A stretch of 64,000 nucleotides of DNA, taken from contig OZ241182.1 of NCBI GenBank assembly GCA_965199595.1, positions 2,604,001-2,668,000 on the forward strand, in the 5' to 3' direction. The notes beneath the pieces were generated by a model. The model was not told where the DNA came from. It was given only the letters and a program-made list of their open reading frames with translations, and did not search any database. Positions within the stretch are counted from its first letter, which is position 1. The number at the start of each line of letters is the position of its first letter. Shown piece after piece: positions 9,143-18,209 of this stretch. A program made the position numbers and the translations under genes. This DNA is from JBBROS01 sp965199595. Its GTDB lineage: Bacteria; Pseudomonadota; Alphaproteobacteria; Acetobacterales; Acetobacteraceae.

Positions 9143-10843
9143 ATGAAGCCCGGCACCGCCCTGCTGGCCGCCACCGTCGCGAGCTTGCCCGGCACCCTGA
9201 TGGGAGTCGCCCTCAATGCTGAGCTGGCGCAAGGCGGCCTGCTGAACCCCGACAGCGCCATGCGCCTGGTGCGGCTGCACGACATCCTGGCCGCGGGAAC
9301 CCCGCTGCACAGCGTGATGCGCGATTCGTCCGGGGACGGCACGCTGCTGCACTGGTCGCACCTGCTCGACAGCCTGCTGCTGCTGCTCGCCGCACCGGCG
9401 GCAGCCTTCGCGGGCTGGGATGCGGCGCTGCACGGCGCGGCGCTGCTCGCCGGGCCATTGATGCTGGCGGCACTGGGCGTCGCCATGGCCTGGGCCGCGC
9501 AACCCTTCGCGCCGCGCGGCTGGGCCTGGGTGGCGGCCGCGGCGGCCGGCGGCGCACCCGCGGTGGCGGGGTATGGCATGACCGGGGTGGTGCATCATCA
9601 CGTGCTGCTGGCCGTCAGCGCCGTGATGGCCGGCGGCTGGGCGCTGCGGCTGTTGCACGGCGCATCGCCGGTTGCGGGCGGGCTGGCGCTGGGCACCTGG
9701 TGCGCAGCCGGGCTGTGGCTCAGCCCGGAGACGCTGCCCTTCGCGCTGATGGCGATGGGCGCGCTCTGGATCGGCTGGCTGTCCCAGCCGACGCGCGCAG
9801 CCGAAACCGCGCTGGCTGCCAGCGGCTTGGCCTTCGCCGTGCTGACGGCCGCGGCCGTCCTGGCGGACCCGCCCGCCGCCGGCTGGACGGCGGTGGAGCC
9901 GGATCGCATCTCCCTGCCCTATCTGCTCCTGGCGCTGGACACCGCCGCCATCGGCCTGCTCGCCCGGCGCACCCGGCATCGCGGCCTCACCCTCACCGCC
10001 GGCCTCGCCTCCGCCGCGCTGTGGCTTTCGACGTTTCCGCAGATGCTGCGGGGCTCCGAGGCGCTGATCCCCGCCGAGGTGGTCGCCGCCATGTTCGACG
10101 GCATCGAGGAGATGCTGCCGGTGCGGGGTGCCGGCGAAGCGGCCTCGCTGCTGCTGGGCGGCCTGTTCGCGGTGGCGGTGCTGCTGGTGCGGGCGCTGCG
10201 TCGGCCCGCACCGCTGCGGCTGTATGCCTTGGCCTGTGGGGTGGGGCTGGTGGCGCTTGGCGCCGCGCATGTGCGTTTCGCCATCTACCCCACCCTGGCT
10301 GGCGCGGTGCTTCTGCCGCTGGCCATCGGCTGGGCCAGCGCCGCGCGGGTGCCGGCACCGCTGCAGCCGCTGGCGCGGGTCGGCATGGTGCTCGCCCTGC
10401 TGCTCGGCCCCGTGCTGCTGCCGGCGGTGGCCGCCGCCAGCCCTGGGGCGCCCGGCACCGCCTGCCGAATCTCCGGCGCCGCCGCCCTGCTGGCACCCTA
10501 TCCGGACCAGGTGGTGCTGAGCGACGTGAACGACACGCCGGAGCTGCTGTATCGCACCCGGGCCCGCACCGTCGGCTCGCTGTATCACCGCGCGCCCCGG
10601 GGGTTCATGCGCCTGCGGGCCGCCTGGCGCGCCGAGCCCGGTGAGGTGCCGGGCCCCGCGATGGCGTCCACCCGCGCCACGCTGCTGCTGGCCTGCCCCG
10701 GTGCTGCGCGCTCCGGCCTGGTCGCGGACCTGCCGCGCACCACCCTGTCCGATCGGGTGCAGGCCGGGGCACCGCCGCCCTGGCTGCACCGCCTGGCCGA
10801 TGCCGGGCCCGGCGGATACGTGCTTTACGCGGTGACGCCATGA
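9143..10843 (+). CDS. GT-C-like polytopic membrane protein, possible glycosyltransferase
   Basis: This 566-residue protein has about 11-12 hydrophobic segments in its first 440 residues and a C-terminal soluble, probably periplasmic part (about 440-560). Near the N-terminus it shows PDSAMRLVRLHDIL (acidic residues D37 and D47) and GTLLHWSHLLDSLL. This pattern is like the first periplasmic loop of GT-C glycosyltransferases and of bacterial membrane proteins with an HWxRxxD motif. The family assignment is by pattern only. Its stop overlaps the tadG start (ATGA), so it is made together with pilus components and may glycosylate surface or pilus proteins, which is inference. Confidence 0.6.
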   Translation: MKPGTALLAATVASLPGTLMGVALNAELAQGGLLNPDSAMRLVRLHDILAAGTPLHSVMRDSSGDGTLLHWSHLLDSLLLLLAAPAAAFAGWDAALHGAALLAGPLMLAALGVAMAWAAQPFAPRGWAWVAAAAAGGAPAVAGYGMTGVVHHHVLLAVSAVMAGGWALRLLHGASPVAGGLALGTWCAAGLWLSPETLPFALMAMGALWIGWLSQPTRAAETALAASGLAFAVLTAAAVLADPPAAGWTAVEPDRISLPYLLLALDTAAIGLLARRTRHRGLTLTAGLASAALWLSTFPQMLRGSEALIPAEVVAAMFDGIEEMLPVRGAGEAASLLLGGLFAVAVLLVRALRRPAPLRLYALACGVGLVALGAAHVRFAIYPTLAGAVLLPLAIGWASAARVPAPLQPLARVGMVLALLLGPVLLPAVAAASPGAPGTACRISGAAALLAPYPDQVVLSDVNDTPELLYRTRARTVGSLYHRAPRGFMRLRAAWRAEPGEVPGPAMASTRATLLLACPGAARSGLVADLPRTTLSDRVQAGAPPPWLHRLADAGPGGYVLYAVTP

Positions 10844-12081
10844 GGTTTCTCAGGCGCGACCGAAGGGGCGCCGTGGCGCTGATGGTGGGGGTGATGAGCC
10901 CCATGCTGATGGGCTTCGCCGCCATGACGGTGGATGCCGGCTTCTGGATCATCGGGCAGACCCGGCTGCAGGTGGCGGCCGATGCGGGGGCCATGGGCGC
11001 CGGGTTCCTGCTGGTCAGCAGCAACTTCAAGGCGATGAGCCCCGCCAACCAGAACGCCGCCGCCGCCGCCGTGGCGCAGGCCGAGGCCAAGGGCGCCATG
11101 AACAAGATGATGGGCACGCTGGTGACGCCCGTGACCGTCAGCGTGGCCAGCGACTACTCCTCCGTGACCGTCACCATCTACAGCCAGGCGAGCAACATCT
11201 TCGGCGGCGTGTTCAACATCGCCGCGCCGCTGATGCGCGCCACCGCCACGGCGGGCGTCAAGACCAGCGCGCCCTGCGTGCTGGCGCTGGGCACCACGGG
11301 CAACGCGGTGAAGCTCGACAATTCCGGCACCATCACCGCCGCGAGCTGCTCGGTCGACAGCAAGGCTTCCATCTACCTGGACTCCGGCACCGTCACCGCC
11401 ACGGCCATCGTCGCGGCCGGCAGCGTCACCCAGTCCAACAGCGGCAGCAACAGCATGACGCCGAGCACGCCGACGCAGAACTCCACCAGCGTGCCGCCGG
11501 ACCCCTATGCCGGCAACGTCGCACCCAAAGCCGGGTCGTGCACCACGCATCCCGACTACACCGCCTATAGCGCCTCCGCCTATGTCGCGAATCCCGGCAC
11601 CTGGTGCGGCGATCAGACGATCGGCGGCAACGGCTCCACCATCACCTTCAACCCCGGGGTCTATATCATCAGCAACGGCAACCTCACCTTCAACAATGCC
11701 ACGATCAACTCGGCGACCGGTGTCACCTTCGTGCTGACCGGCAGCAGCCCGGGCTCGTTCAGCTGGACCAACTACTCGAACACCAGCACGCTGATCAGCG
11801 CGCCCACCTCGGGGCCGACCTCCGGCATCGTCATCTGGCAGACCTGCGGCACCAACCAGACCACGAGCTTCCAGGGCGGCAGCACGCTGGTGCTGTCCGG
11901 CGCCGTCTATATGCCGTGCAGTGCCGTGGACGTGGGCAACAACGCCCAGGTGAAGGCGCCGCTGAACGGGACCATGACCTTCATCGGCAAAACCGTATAC
12001 GTGCACGGCTCGGCCGTCCTCGCCGCCTCGGGCAGCGGCACCGGCACCGCCGGCGGCTCCACCGCGGTGCTCACCCAGTGA
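10840..12081 (+). CDS. TadG-like pilus-associated protein (TadE/G N-terminus, DUF2134-like)
   Basis: A 413-residue protein starting with the TadG pattern RRGAVALMVGVMSPMLMGFAAMTVDAG, a positively charged leader followed by one membrane helix. Next comes a region similar to the DUF2134/TadG stalk (about 30-150), then a Ser/Thr/Asn/Gly-rich repetitive beta domain (about 150-400). No von Willebrand A domain is visible, unlike long TadG proteins. It is probably a membrane-anchored periplasmic or surface component of the Tad pilus. It is coupled by ATGA to the upstream GT-C-like gene and by GTGA to the downstream tadE. Confidence 0.82.
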   Translation: MRFLRRDRRGAVALMVGVMSPMLMGFAAMTVDAGFWIIGQTRLQVAADAGAMGAGFLLVSSNFKAMSPANQNAAAAAVAQAEAKGAMNKMMGTLVTPVTVSVASDYSSVTVTIYSQASNIFGGVFNIAAPLMRATATAGVKTSAPCVLALGTTGNAVKLDNSGTITAASCSVDSKASIYLDSGTVTATAIVAAGSVTQSNSGSNSMTPSTPTQNSTSVPPDPYAGNVAPKAGSCTTHPDYTAYSASAYVANPGTWCGDQTIGGNGSTITFNPGVYIISNGNLTFNNATINSATGVTFVLTGSSPGSFSWTNYSNTSTLISAPTSGPTSGIVIWQTCGTNQTTSFQGGSTLVLSGAVYMPCSAVDVGNNAQVKAPLNGTMTFIGKTVYVHGSAVLAASGSGTGTAGGSTAVLTQ

Positions 12082-12572
12082 CCCGGCAATCACAGCGCCC
12101 CTGGCACCGCCTGCACCAGGACCGCCGCGGCAGCGCGGCGCTGGAGGCCGCGATCGTCATCACCGCCCTGCTGGCCCCGCTGCTCGCCCTGCTGGTGGGC
12201 GTCGGCCAGGCGATGCTGACGCAATACCGGGTGGACCGCGCCACCCACGCCGCCCTGCTGTATGCCTGGGGCACCCCCGCCACCGCCATGACGACCAGCA
12301 ACGTCACCGCAGCAGCCCAGGCCGGCTACGGCACCGGCAGCACCATGACCCCCACCGCCGCCATCTCCTGCTATTGCATGGACCAGACCGGCACCCGCGT
12401 CTCCGCCAGCACCACCGCCGTGTCCTGCACCGGCACCTGCAGCGTCTCGGGCCAGGTGCTGGCCAGGTGGGTGACCGTCACCAGCAGCGCCAGCTTCACC
12501 CCGCTCCTGAAAGGCCCGTGGGACGGCAAGGCCTGGACCCTGCAGAACAGCAGCACGGTGCGGATCCAGTGA
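12078..12572 (+). CDS. TadE-like pseudopilin
   Basis: A GTG start at 12078 overlaps the tadG stop (GTGA) and gives 164 residues. The N-terminus is basic and ends in the prepilin-type motif RRG-SAALEAAI, followed by a membrane helix (about residues 25-47). The rest is a Thr/Ser-rich soluble domain with several Cys residues (CYCM, CTGTC). TadE proteins are minor pseudopilins processed by the CpaA-type peptidase. The start was picked from the overlap and motif position. An upstream in-frame extension lies within tadG and is rejected. Confidence 0.86.
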   Translation: MTRQSQRPWHRLHQDRRGSAALEAAIVITALLAPLLALLVGVGQAMLTQYRVDRATHAALLYAWGTPATAMTTSNVTAAAQAGYGTGSTMTPTAAISCYCMDQTGTRVSASTTAVSCTGTCSVSGQVLARWVTVTSSASFTPLLKGPWDGKAWTLQNSSTVRIQ

Positions 12573-12979
12573 AGCTTTCACCGGACAGGCGCGGGTCCGC
12601 CGCGCTGGAGTTCGCGCTGGTGTTCCCGGCGGTGCTGCTGTTCCTGGTCGGCATGATCGCGGTCTACACCCTGATCGCGTCCAAGCGGGCCATGGATTAC
12701 GGGATCGAGAAGGGCCTGCGCTACGCAATCACGCATGGCGGCAGCGGCACCGCCCCCGTCGTCAACGCCTATAACGTGGCGGCCGGCGTGGTGTGGCGCA
12801 CCGTCGGCGCCTCCAGCAGCGTGACCGTGACCCCGGCGGCCTACAAGGCCGGTGACACGGTGACGATCAGCGTCACCTTCGCCTGGGCCCCGCCCGCCGG
12901 GCTGCTGGCGCCGTACAACAACTCGGTCTTCGCGCCCGTGACGCTCAGCGCCAACGGCTCGGCCCGCGTGATGAACTGA
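12569..12979 (+). CDS. Second TadE-like pseudopilin
   Basis: A GTG start at 12569 overlaps the previous stop (GTGA), giving 136 residues. The motif RRG-SAALEFALVFPAVLLFL is a canonical TadE processing site followed by a membrane helix, with Glu at +5. The remainder is a small soluble domain. Together with the previous gene it forms the TadE/TadF-type pseudopilin pair. The operon GT-C, TadG, TadE, TadE appears to end here, since the next gene is on the opposite strand. Confidence 0.88.
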   Translation: MKLSPDRRGSAALEFALVFPAVLLFLVGMIAVYTLIASKRAMDYGIEKGLRYAITHGGSGTAPVVNAYNVAAGVVWRTVGASSSVTVTPAAYKAGDTVTISVTFAWAPPAGLLAPYNNSVFAPVTLSANGSARVMN

Positions 12980-13013
12980 ACGCGGCCCGGTCGCGCGGCA
13001 GCACCCGATCCGG

Positions 13014-16000
13014 TCAGTCCCCGGCAAGCAGCGAGCGGGCACGCGGGAACATGGCGCCGAACTTCGCCACCAGGTCCTGCCGCTTGTACGGCTTCATCAG
13101 GAACTCAACCCCCGACACATCCTCGGCGGCGAGGCTGTGCTCGGTGAAGCCGGAGGTCAGCAGGATCCGGGTCGCCGGCGCCCGGGCCTGCACCGCCGCG
13201 GCCAGGCCCACGCCATCCACGGCCCCGGGCATCACGATATCCGTGAACAGCAGGTCGAACGGCCCGGCCTGGTCCAGGCTGTCCATCGCATCCTCGCCGG
13301 ACATGGCGGACGTCACCTTGAACCCCAGCGCGCGCAACATGCGGGCCACCGTGTTCAGCACCTCCTCCTTGTCCTCGACCAGCAGCACGCGCATCCCGCC
13401 GGCATGCCACTCGGGCGCATCCCGCGGCTCGATCTCCGGCAGCTCGTCCCCGCCTTCGGCGACCGGCAGGAACAGGCGCACCGTGGTGCCCTGCCCCGGG
13501 TTGCTCTCCAGCGTCACGTGGCCGCCGGACTGGCGGGCAAAGCCATAGACCATGCTGAGGCCCATGCCGCTGCCCTTGCCGGCCGCCTTGGTGGTGAAGA
13601 ACGGCTCGAACACCCGGGTCAGCAGATGGGCCGGGATGCCCTCGCCCTTGTCGCCCACGCCGATCACGACATATCGCCCGGCCGCCACCTCGTCCTGAAA
13701 GCCCGGGCTGTCGGCATGCAGCGTGACGGACCGGGTCTCCAGCACGATGGTCCCGCCCTGCGGCATCGCGTCGCGCGCGTTGATGACCAGGTTCATGATG
13801 GCGCTGTCGAGCTGGGCCGGGTCGACCATGGCGCTGCCGCCATTGTGGCGCAGCAGCACCTGCAGCTCGAACCGCTCACCCAGCACACGGTTGAGCAGCG
13901 GCCGCAACGCGCCGAAGAACTCGTCCGGCCGCACCCGCTCCGGCCGCAGCTTGGCCCGGCGCGCATAGGAGAGCAGCTGGCTCGTCAGGTCCGCGCCCTG
14001 CACCGCGGCGTGCAGCGCCGGCGCCAGCACCTGCTGCAGCTCATGGTCGGGCGGCAGGACTTCCAGCGATTCCTCGAGGTTGAGGATCATCACGGTCAGC
14101 AGGTTGTTGAAGTCGTGCGCCACCCCGCCGGTCAGCTGCCCCAGCGCCCGCAGTGACTCGTTGCGCAGCAGCGCCTGTTCCGCCCGCTTGGTGTCCGAGA
14201 TATCCTGGCTGTAGCCGAACAGCTCCACCACGGCCCCGGTCTCGTCCTGCACAGTCCGCACCTCGGCGTGCAGGTGGCGAGTCTCGTCGGCGAGCATCAC
14301 GCGGTATTCGAAGGTGTACGGCCCGGCACCGCTGGTCGCCGCCACCAGCGCCTGGCGCACCGTCTCGCGGTCCTCGGGATGGATCCGCTGCAGCAACGCC
14401 TCGCCGCCCAGCTCATTGCTGTCGCGGGCCACGCCCATCAGGTCATACATCTCACGCGACCACGAAACGTCCTGCCGGCCGACGGACATGCGCCAGGTGC
14501 CCAGGCGCGCCAGGCGATGCGCCTCCGCCAGCTCCTCCGTGCGGGCGTGCAGTTGCAGCGTGCGCTCACGCAGCATCTCGTTGGCGTGGTGCATGTCACG
14601 CCGGTTCGCCTCGTGCTCGGTGATGTCCCACAGCACCGCCAGCGTGGCGTCCTGCCCGGCATAGACGGTGTCGTGCACGATCGCCCGCACCTCAATCACG
14701 GTGCCGTCCCCGCGCATGTGCGTGGTCACGCTGGATAGGCTGGCGGCGTCCAGCCCCTCGTGATCCGGGCTCAGATCCGCCAGCGTCTTGGTCAGGAACT
14801 CGGCGCGCGACCATCCATACTGCTCGATGGCGGCCTCGTTCACCTCCAGGAAGGCAGCGGTGTCACGCGCCGCCACCACGATCGGCAGCGGATTGCCCTG
14901 GAACAGCATGCGGAACGACGCCTCGTGCTCCCGCTGCAGCACCTCGTTGCGCCGCCGCTCGGTCACGTCGCGCTGGATGCTCACCCAGTGGGTCGGCAGC
15001 CCGGCCTCGTCGGTGATGGGCGTGAGGTCCAGTTCGGCCCAGAACTCGCTCCCGTCGCGTCGATAGTTCAGCAGCTCCGCCCGCGTGGGCTTCCAGCGCC
15101 GCATCTCCTGCCGCAGCCGGGCCACGACGGCCATGTCCGTGCCGCGGCCGTGCAACATGCCATGCGGCTCGCCCAGCACCTCCTCCAGCGGGAAGCCGCT
15201 TTCGCGGCAGAAGCTGGCATTGGCATAGACGATCTTCGGTCCCGCCGCGCCCAGTGGCCCGGCTTCGGTGATCAGCACCGCATCGTTCGCCCGGTCCAGC
15301 GCGGTGCCGAGCAGGCGCATGCGCCGCTCCGCCGCCTTGCGATACAGCGCCGGCCGCACGGTGCGGACCATCGTCGCCACGTCTTCGGCCACCGCGTCCA
15401 GGTCATCCCGGGCCGGATCGAACAACAGCACGATGCCGAACCGCTCATCCAGCAGGTGCACCGGCTGGATCAGCTCGGCCCGCACCCCGCCATCCGCCAG
15501 ACCCTCGCCGAACGGGCCGGGCACCGCCTCGTCGCCCCGAAACACCAGGATGCGCGGCGTGCCGGTCTGAATCGCCATGGCGGCCTGCGAGGTGCTGGGC
15601 GTCAGCGCCATGGCAGCGGAGCGGGCAAAGTAGTCGCCCAGCCCGGAATCGTCCTTGTAGTGACAGACCTCCTGCATCACCCGCGACGCGGTGCCTATCT
15701 TGCCGACGAAGCCCGCCGTGGCGCGATGGTGCTTGCACAGCCCGACCAGCATGCTGGACAGCGCCGCCTCGCAGGACTGCGCCCGGTTCACCGCCGCCTC
15801 GAACTGCTCGATCCGCGCCGCACCGCGGGAGGACCGCAGCTCCGCTTCGGCCGCCACCTGGCGCTCCAGCATCCGCACCGCCAGGGTGGCAAGCTCCGCC
15901 AGCGCATCGGCGTGATCATCCGACAGCCGGGCGCGCGGCCGCACATCCAGCACGCAGAGCACGCCAAGGTTCTCGCCGCGCGAACTGGTCAGCGGCAGGC

Positions 16001-16478
16001 AGGCGGCGAACCGGATATGCGGCGGCCCGGCCACGCAGCCATCCAGCGCCAGGCGTGGGTCCAGCGTCGCATCCGGGATCACCGCGGCTGCGGGCGCGCC
16101 GCCGAACGACTGGCAGAACGCCTGCAACGCCTCGAACTGCTCCGGCATGAGGTCGAGGCCCGGATCGGCCCAGCCCTGGCGCACGCGCTCACCGCTGAGC
16201 AGCGCGATGGGCGCCCGGGCCAGACGCGCCGCAAGCCGGGCCACCTGCAGGAACTCGCCGGCATCAGGGCCGCAGACGGCCTCGCGCCGCGGGCGCGGTG
16301 CCCCGGCAGCCTCATCCATGTGCTCCAACATGCCGCCGATCCGCAACTGCCCCCCTGTGGTCCTGCCCAGCATGGTCCTGCCCGGCGCGGTCTTGCCCGG
16401 CGCAGTCTTGCCCGGGGCTGTCTTGCCCAGCGCGGTCTTGCCCGGCGACGAGCGGGCGGCGCCAAGCCGTCCGATCAA
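13014..16478 (-). CDS. Hybrid sensor histidine kinase: GAF, GAF, PAS x3, HisKA, HATPase, receiver
   Basis: Counting from a TTG at 16478 it is 1154 residues. The domain order is a GAF-like domain (about 75-205), a second GAF-like domain (235-375), three PAS/PAC units (390-510, 515-625, 655-770), HisKA with H788 in GGVAHDFNN, HATPase (about 885-1005, NLVINARDAM and GMGLSMVYGF) and a C-terminal receiver with E1035/D1036, phospho-acceptor D1080 and K1129. No membrane segment is visible, so it is a cytoplasmic sensor. The start is uncertain: ATG codons at 16373 or 16331 are more usual and would leave a 15-bp repeat array upstream instead of coding. It is divergent from a LuxR regulator that may be its partner. 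Confidence 0.93.
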   Translation of the reverse strand: MIGRLGAARSSPGKTALGKTAPGKTAPGKTAPGRTMLGRTTGGQLRIGGMLEHMDEAAGAPRPRREAVCGPDAGEFLQVARLAARLARAPIALLSGERVRQGWADPGLDLMPEQFEALQAFCQSFGGAPAAAVIPDATLDPRLALDGCVAGPPHIRFAACLPLTSSRGENLGVLCVLDVRPRARLSDDHADALAELATLAVRMLERQVAAEAELRSSRGAARIEQFEAAVNRAQSCEAALSSMLVGLCKHHRATAGFVGKIGTASRVMQEVCHYKDDSGLGDYFARSAAMALTPSTSQAAMAIQTGTPRILVFRGDEAVPGPFGEGLADGGVRAELIQPVHLLDERFGIVLLFDPARDDLDAVAEDVATMVRTVRPALYRKAAERRMRLLGTALDRANDAVLITEAGPLGAAGPKIVYANASFCRESGFPLEEVLGEPHGMLHGRGTDMAVVARLRQEMRRWKPTRAELLNYRRDGSEFWAELDLTPITDEAGLPTHWVSIQRDVTERRRNEVLQREHEASFRMLFQGNPLPIVVAARDTAAFLEVNEAAIEQYGWSRAEFLTKTLADLSPDHEGLDAASLSSVTTHMRGDGTVIEVRAIVHDTVYAGQDATLAVLWDITEHEANRRDMHHANEMLRERTLQLHARTEELAEAHRLARLGTWRMSVGRQDVSWSREMYDLMGVARDSNELGGEALLQRIHPEDRETVRQALVAATSGAGPYTFEYRVMLADETRHLHAEVRTVQDETGAVVELFGYSQDISDTKRAEQALLRNESLRALGQLTGGVAHDFNNLLTVMILNLEESLEVLPPDHELQQVLAPALHAAVQGADLTSQLLSYARRAKLRPERVRPDEFFGALRPLLNRVLGERFELQVLLRHNGGSAMVDPAQLDSAIMNLVINARDAMPQGGTIVLETRSVTLHADSPGFQDEVAAGRYVVIGVGDKGEGIPAHLLTRVFEPFFTTKAAGKGSGMGLSMVYGFARQSGGHVTLESNPGQGTTVRLFLPVAEGGDELPEIEPRDAPEWHAGGMRVLLVEDKEEVLNTVARMLRALGFKVTSAMSGEDAMDSLDQAGPFDLLFTDIVMPGAVDGVGLAAAVQARAPATRILLTSGFTEHSLAAEDVSGVEFLMKPYKRQDLVAKFGAMFPRARSLLAGD
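16358..16447 (-). repeat. Six tandem 15-bp units at the 5' end of the hybrid kinase gene
   Basis: Six imperfect 15-base units (consensus CGGTCTTGCCCGGCG on the plus strand) run in tandem. Read on the minus strand from the upstream TTG they encode repeated Pro-Gly-Lys-Thr-Ala. If the ATG at 16373 or 16331 is used, most or all of the array is leader sequence. Confidence 0.85.
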
Positions 16479-16765
16479 TGTCGGCTTGCCTTATACAGCA
16501 GCGAGAACCCGGATGTCCCACCTTCCCGCGCATCCCGGCAAAACACCATGAAACGCAAATCTTCCTGACTTGTCTCACAGCACGTCGCAGGCGGACAAAG
16601 GTGCATGTTCCGGCTCAAGCCCCCCCGAGGATCAAACATGCACGCCACGCGCCCGCGTGCCGCAACACCTGACAGTGCCGAACACCGTAGAGGCGGCGCA
16701 GCGCGCTGTCCAACGCCGCCAGGCCCTTGCCCGGCCCCGCCGCACCCCAACCCGGGGCTTGCCTG
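16448..16765. other. Divergent intergenic region between hybrid kinase and LuxR regulator
   Basis: About 320 bases with no convincing gene. It must hold the promoters of the two divergent regulators. A relatively AT-rich patch lies at about 16487-16580. I see no clear -35/-10 pair, terminator or RNA. Confidence 0.5.
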
Positions 16766-17464
16766 ATGGCCCGGCCCATGAAGCACATCCAACCCGTGCA
16801 TCTCCTTGTGGCGGAACCGCTGGGCCTGGTGCGTGAAGGCCTCGTCGGCCTGCTGGCCGGCTGGCCGCACGGCGACATCCATGCGGCGGCAACGCTGGAT
16901 GTTGCACTCACCCTGCTGCAGCGCCACGGCAGCGCCATCCTGCTGCTGGACGAGGCGCTGCTCGGCACGGACCCCGGCGCCGGGCTGCGGGCCATCCGCC
17001 CCGCTGTCGCCGCCAGCCGCATGATCATCCTGGCGGCCCGCGAAAGCCGGGACGGCATCCTCGCCTGCCTCGCCGCCGGAGCGCACGGCTACATCGCCAA
17101 AACCAGCAGCTTCGCCGAACTGGTGCAGGCGATCGAGATGGTGCGCGGCGGCGGCGTGCATGTGCCCGCCAGCCTTGTGCCCACCGGCCTTGTGCCCACC
17201 AGCCTTGTGCCCACCGGCCTGGCGGCCCCGGCCGCGCCCCCGACGATGCTCGCAACACCCATGGCGCTCACGGGCCGGCAGCAGGACGTGCTCCGCCTGC
17301 TGGCCGAAGGGCGGTCCACCAAGGACATCGCCCGCACGCTGGACCTCGCGGTTTCCACCATCAAGGTTCACCTGGCCGCGGTTTACCGCACCTTCGGCGC
17401 GCGCAACCGGGTCGAAGCGCTCTGCCGGGCCGGCTGCCTGCCGCATCTGGGCCAGGCCGCCTGA
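16766..17464 (+). CDS. NarL/FixJ-family LuxR-type response regulator
   Basis: From the ATG at 16766 the protein is 232 residues; an ATG at 16778 is possible. The N-terminal receiver-like domain begins HLLVAEPLGLVREGL, with an acidic pocket that is only partly conserved, a candidate acceptor in ILLLDEALLGTD, and the conserved Lys in GYIAKTSS. A linker of repeated Leu-Val-Pro-Thr-Gly leads to the C-terminal LuxR helix-turn-helix (LTGRQQDVLRLLAEGRSTKD, STIKVHLAAVYRTFGARNR). It is divergent from the hybrid kinase and 43 bases upstream of a PEP-CTERM protein gene, so it may control either. Confidence 0.87.
   Translation: MARPMKHIQPVHLLVAEPLGLVREGLVGLLAGWPHGDIHAAATLDVALTLLQRHGSAILLLDEALLGTDPGAGLRAIRPAVAASRMIILAARESRDGILACLAAGAHGYIAKTSSFAELVQAIEMVRGGGVHVPASLVPTGLVPTSLVPTGLAAPAAPPTMLATPMALTGRQQDVLRLLAEGRSTKDIARTLDLAVSTIKVHLAAVYRTFGARNRVEALCRAGCLPHLGQAA
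17161..17220 (+). repeat. Four tandem 15-bp units in the LuxR regulator linker
   Basis: Four units close to TGTGCCCACCGGCCT encode the pentapeptide repeat between receiver and DNA-binding domain. The frame is preserved, so copy-number change would alter linker length only. Confidence 0.85.
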
Positions 17465-17507
17465 CCGCCGTGCCGCCGCGTTTCAACACTCCCCCCCTTT
17501 TGAACGG

Positions 17508-18125
17508 ATGATCCTGATGAACAAGCTGCTGACTGTTGCACTCGGGCTCGGGCTCGCGGCCGGGCTGCTGCCCACGCCGGCCAAGGCCACGCCGATGGCC
17601 TACGGCACCGGTCTGGCCAACCCGGCCACCACGATCGACTTCAGCGGATTGTCGAACGACACCGTGATCGGCAGCACCTATGCCACCCAGGGCGTCACCT
17701 TCAGCGGCCTGTATGCCACCAGCCGCTTCGGCAGCACCCTGCAGCCCACCACGGCCCCGGCCGCCGCCAACTTCAACAGCAGCACCACAAATGCCACCTT
17801 CACCCTCACCTTCTCCAGCGTGATGTCCGACGTCGCCTTCTTCCTTTCCACGGATGGCTTCGGCACCACGATCACCAGCTTCCTGGGCAGCACACAGGTG
17901 GAGCAGGTCAGCGCCGGCGCCTATCTGCAGAGCGGGGCGGACTTCTTCGGCTTCACCAACAGCGCCTTCGACAGCATCAGCGTCTCGGTCTCGGGCGACA
18001 ACACTGCCGTGATCGACAACGTGGAGCTGGGTGCCCTGGCAACCGCGGTGCCGGAACCCGGCTCGACTTCGGTCATGCTGGTGGGTCTGGCCGGAGCGAT
18101 GGTCCTGCGCCGCCGCCGGGCCTGA
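17508..18125 (+). CDS. PEP-CTERM sorting-domain secreted protein
   Basis: A 205-residue protein with a signal peptide (KLLTVALGLGLAAGLLPTPAKA) and a Ser/Thr-rich beta-type ectodomain containing ITSFLGSTQV and an FFGFTNSAFDSISV-type segment. A C-terminal PEP-CTERM tripartite signal follows: VPEPGS, a short hydrophobic helix and RRRR. Such proteins are anchored or released by exosortase in strains making exopolysaccharide. No exosortase gene is in this window. ATG at 17508 or 17517 may be the start. The gene follows the LuxR regulator closely. The biological role of the ectodomain is unknown. Confidence 0.88.
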   Translation: MILMNKLLTVALGLGLAAGLLPTPAKATPMAYGTGLANPATTIDFSGLSNDTVIGSTYATQGVTFSGLYATSRFGSTLQPTTAPAAANFNSSTTNATFTLTFSSVMSDVAFFLSTDGFGTTITSFLGSTQVEQVSAGAYLQSGADFFGFTNSAFDSISVSVSGDNTAVIDNVELGALATAVPEPGSTSVMLVGLAGAMVLRRRRA

Positions 18126-18209
18126 GCAACCGGGCCCCGGCCCGACGCAGTCACGGGCCCGGGCCAACGCGGTCGACAGCCTACCTTCTGCCGGTGACAA
18201 TGTTACGTA

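Noticed and set aside
8876..10789. Long minus-strand frame opposite the GT-C-like gene
   Set aside because: Low-complexity Gln/Arg/His/Gly product and no ribosome site; it mirrors the real plus-strand membrane protein.
13137..14156. Plus-strand frame opposite the receiver and kinase domains
   Set aside because: Antisense of HisKA/HATPase coding sequence; no product recognised.
14760..16568. 602-codon plus-strand frame opposite the hybrid kinase
   Set aside because: Antisense of clear GAF/PAS coding sequence; no recognisable product.
16475..17446. Minus-strand frame of 323 codons opposite the LuxR regulator, with GGHKAGG repeats
   Set aside because: The repeats are the antisense of the regulator linker; no start signal or domain.
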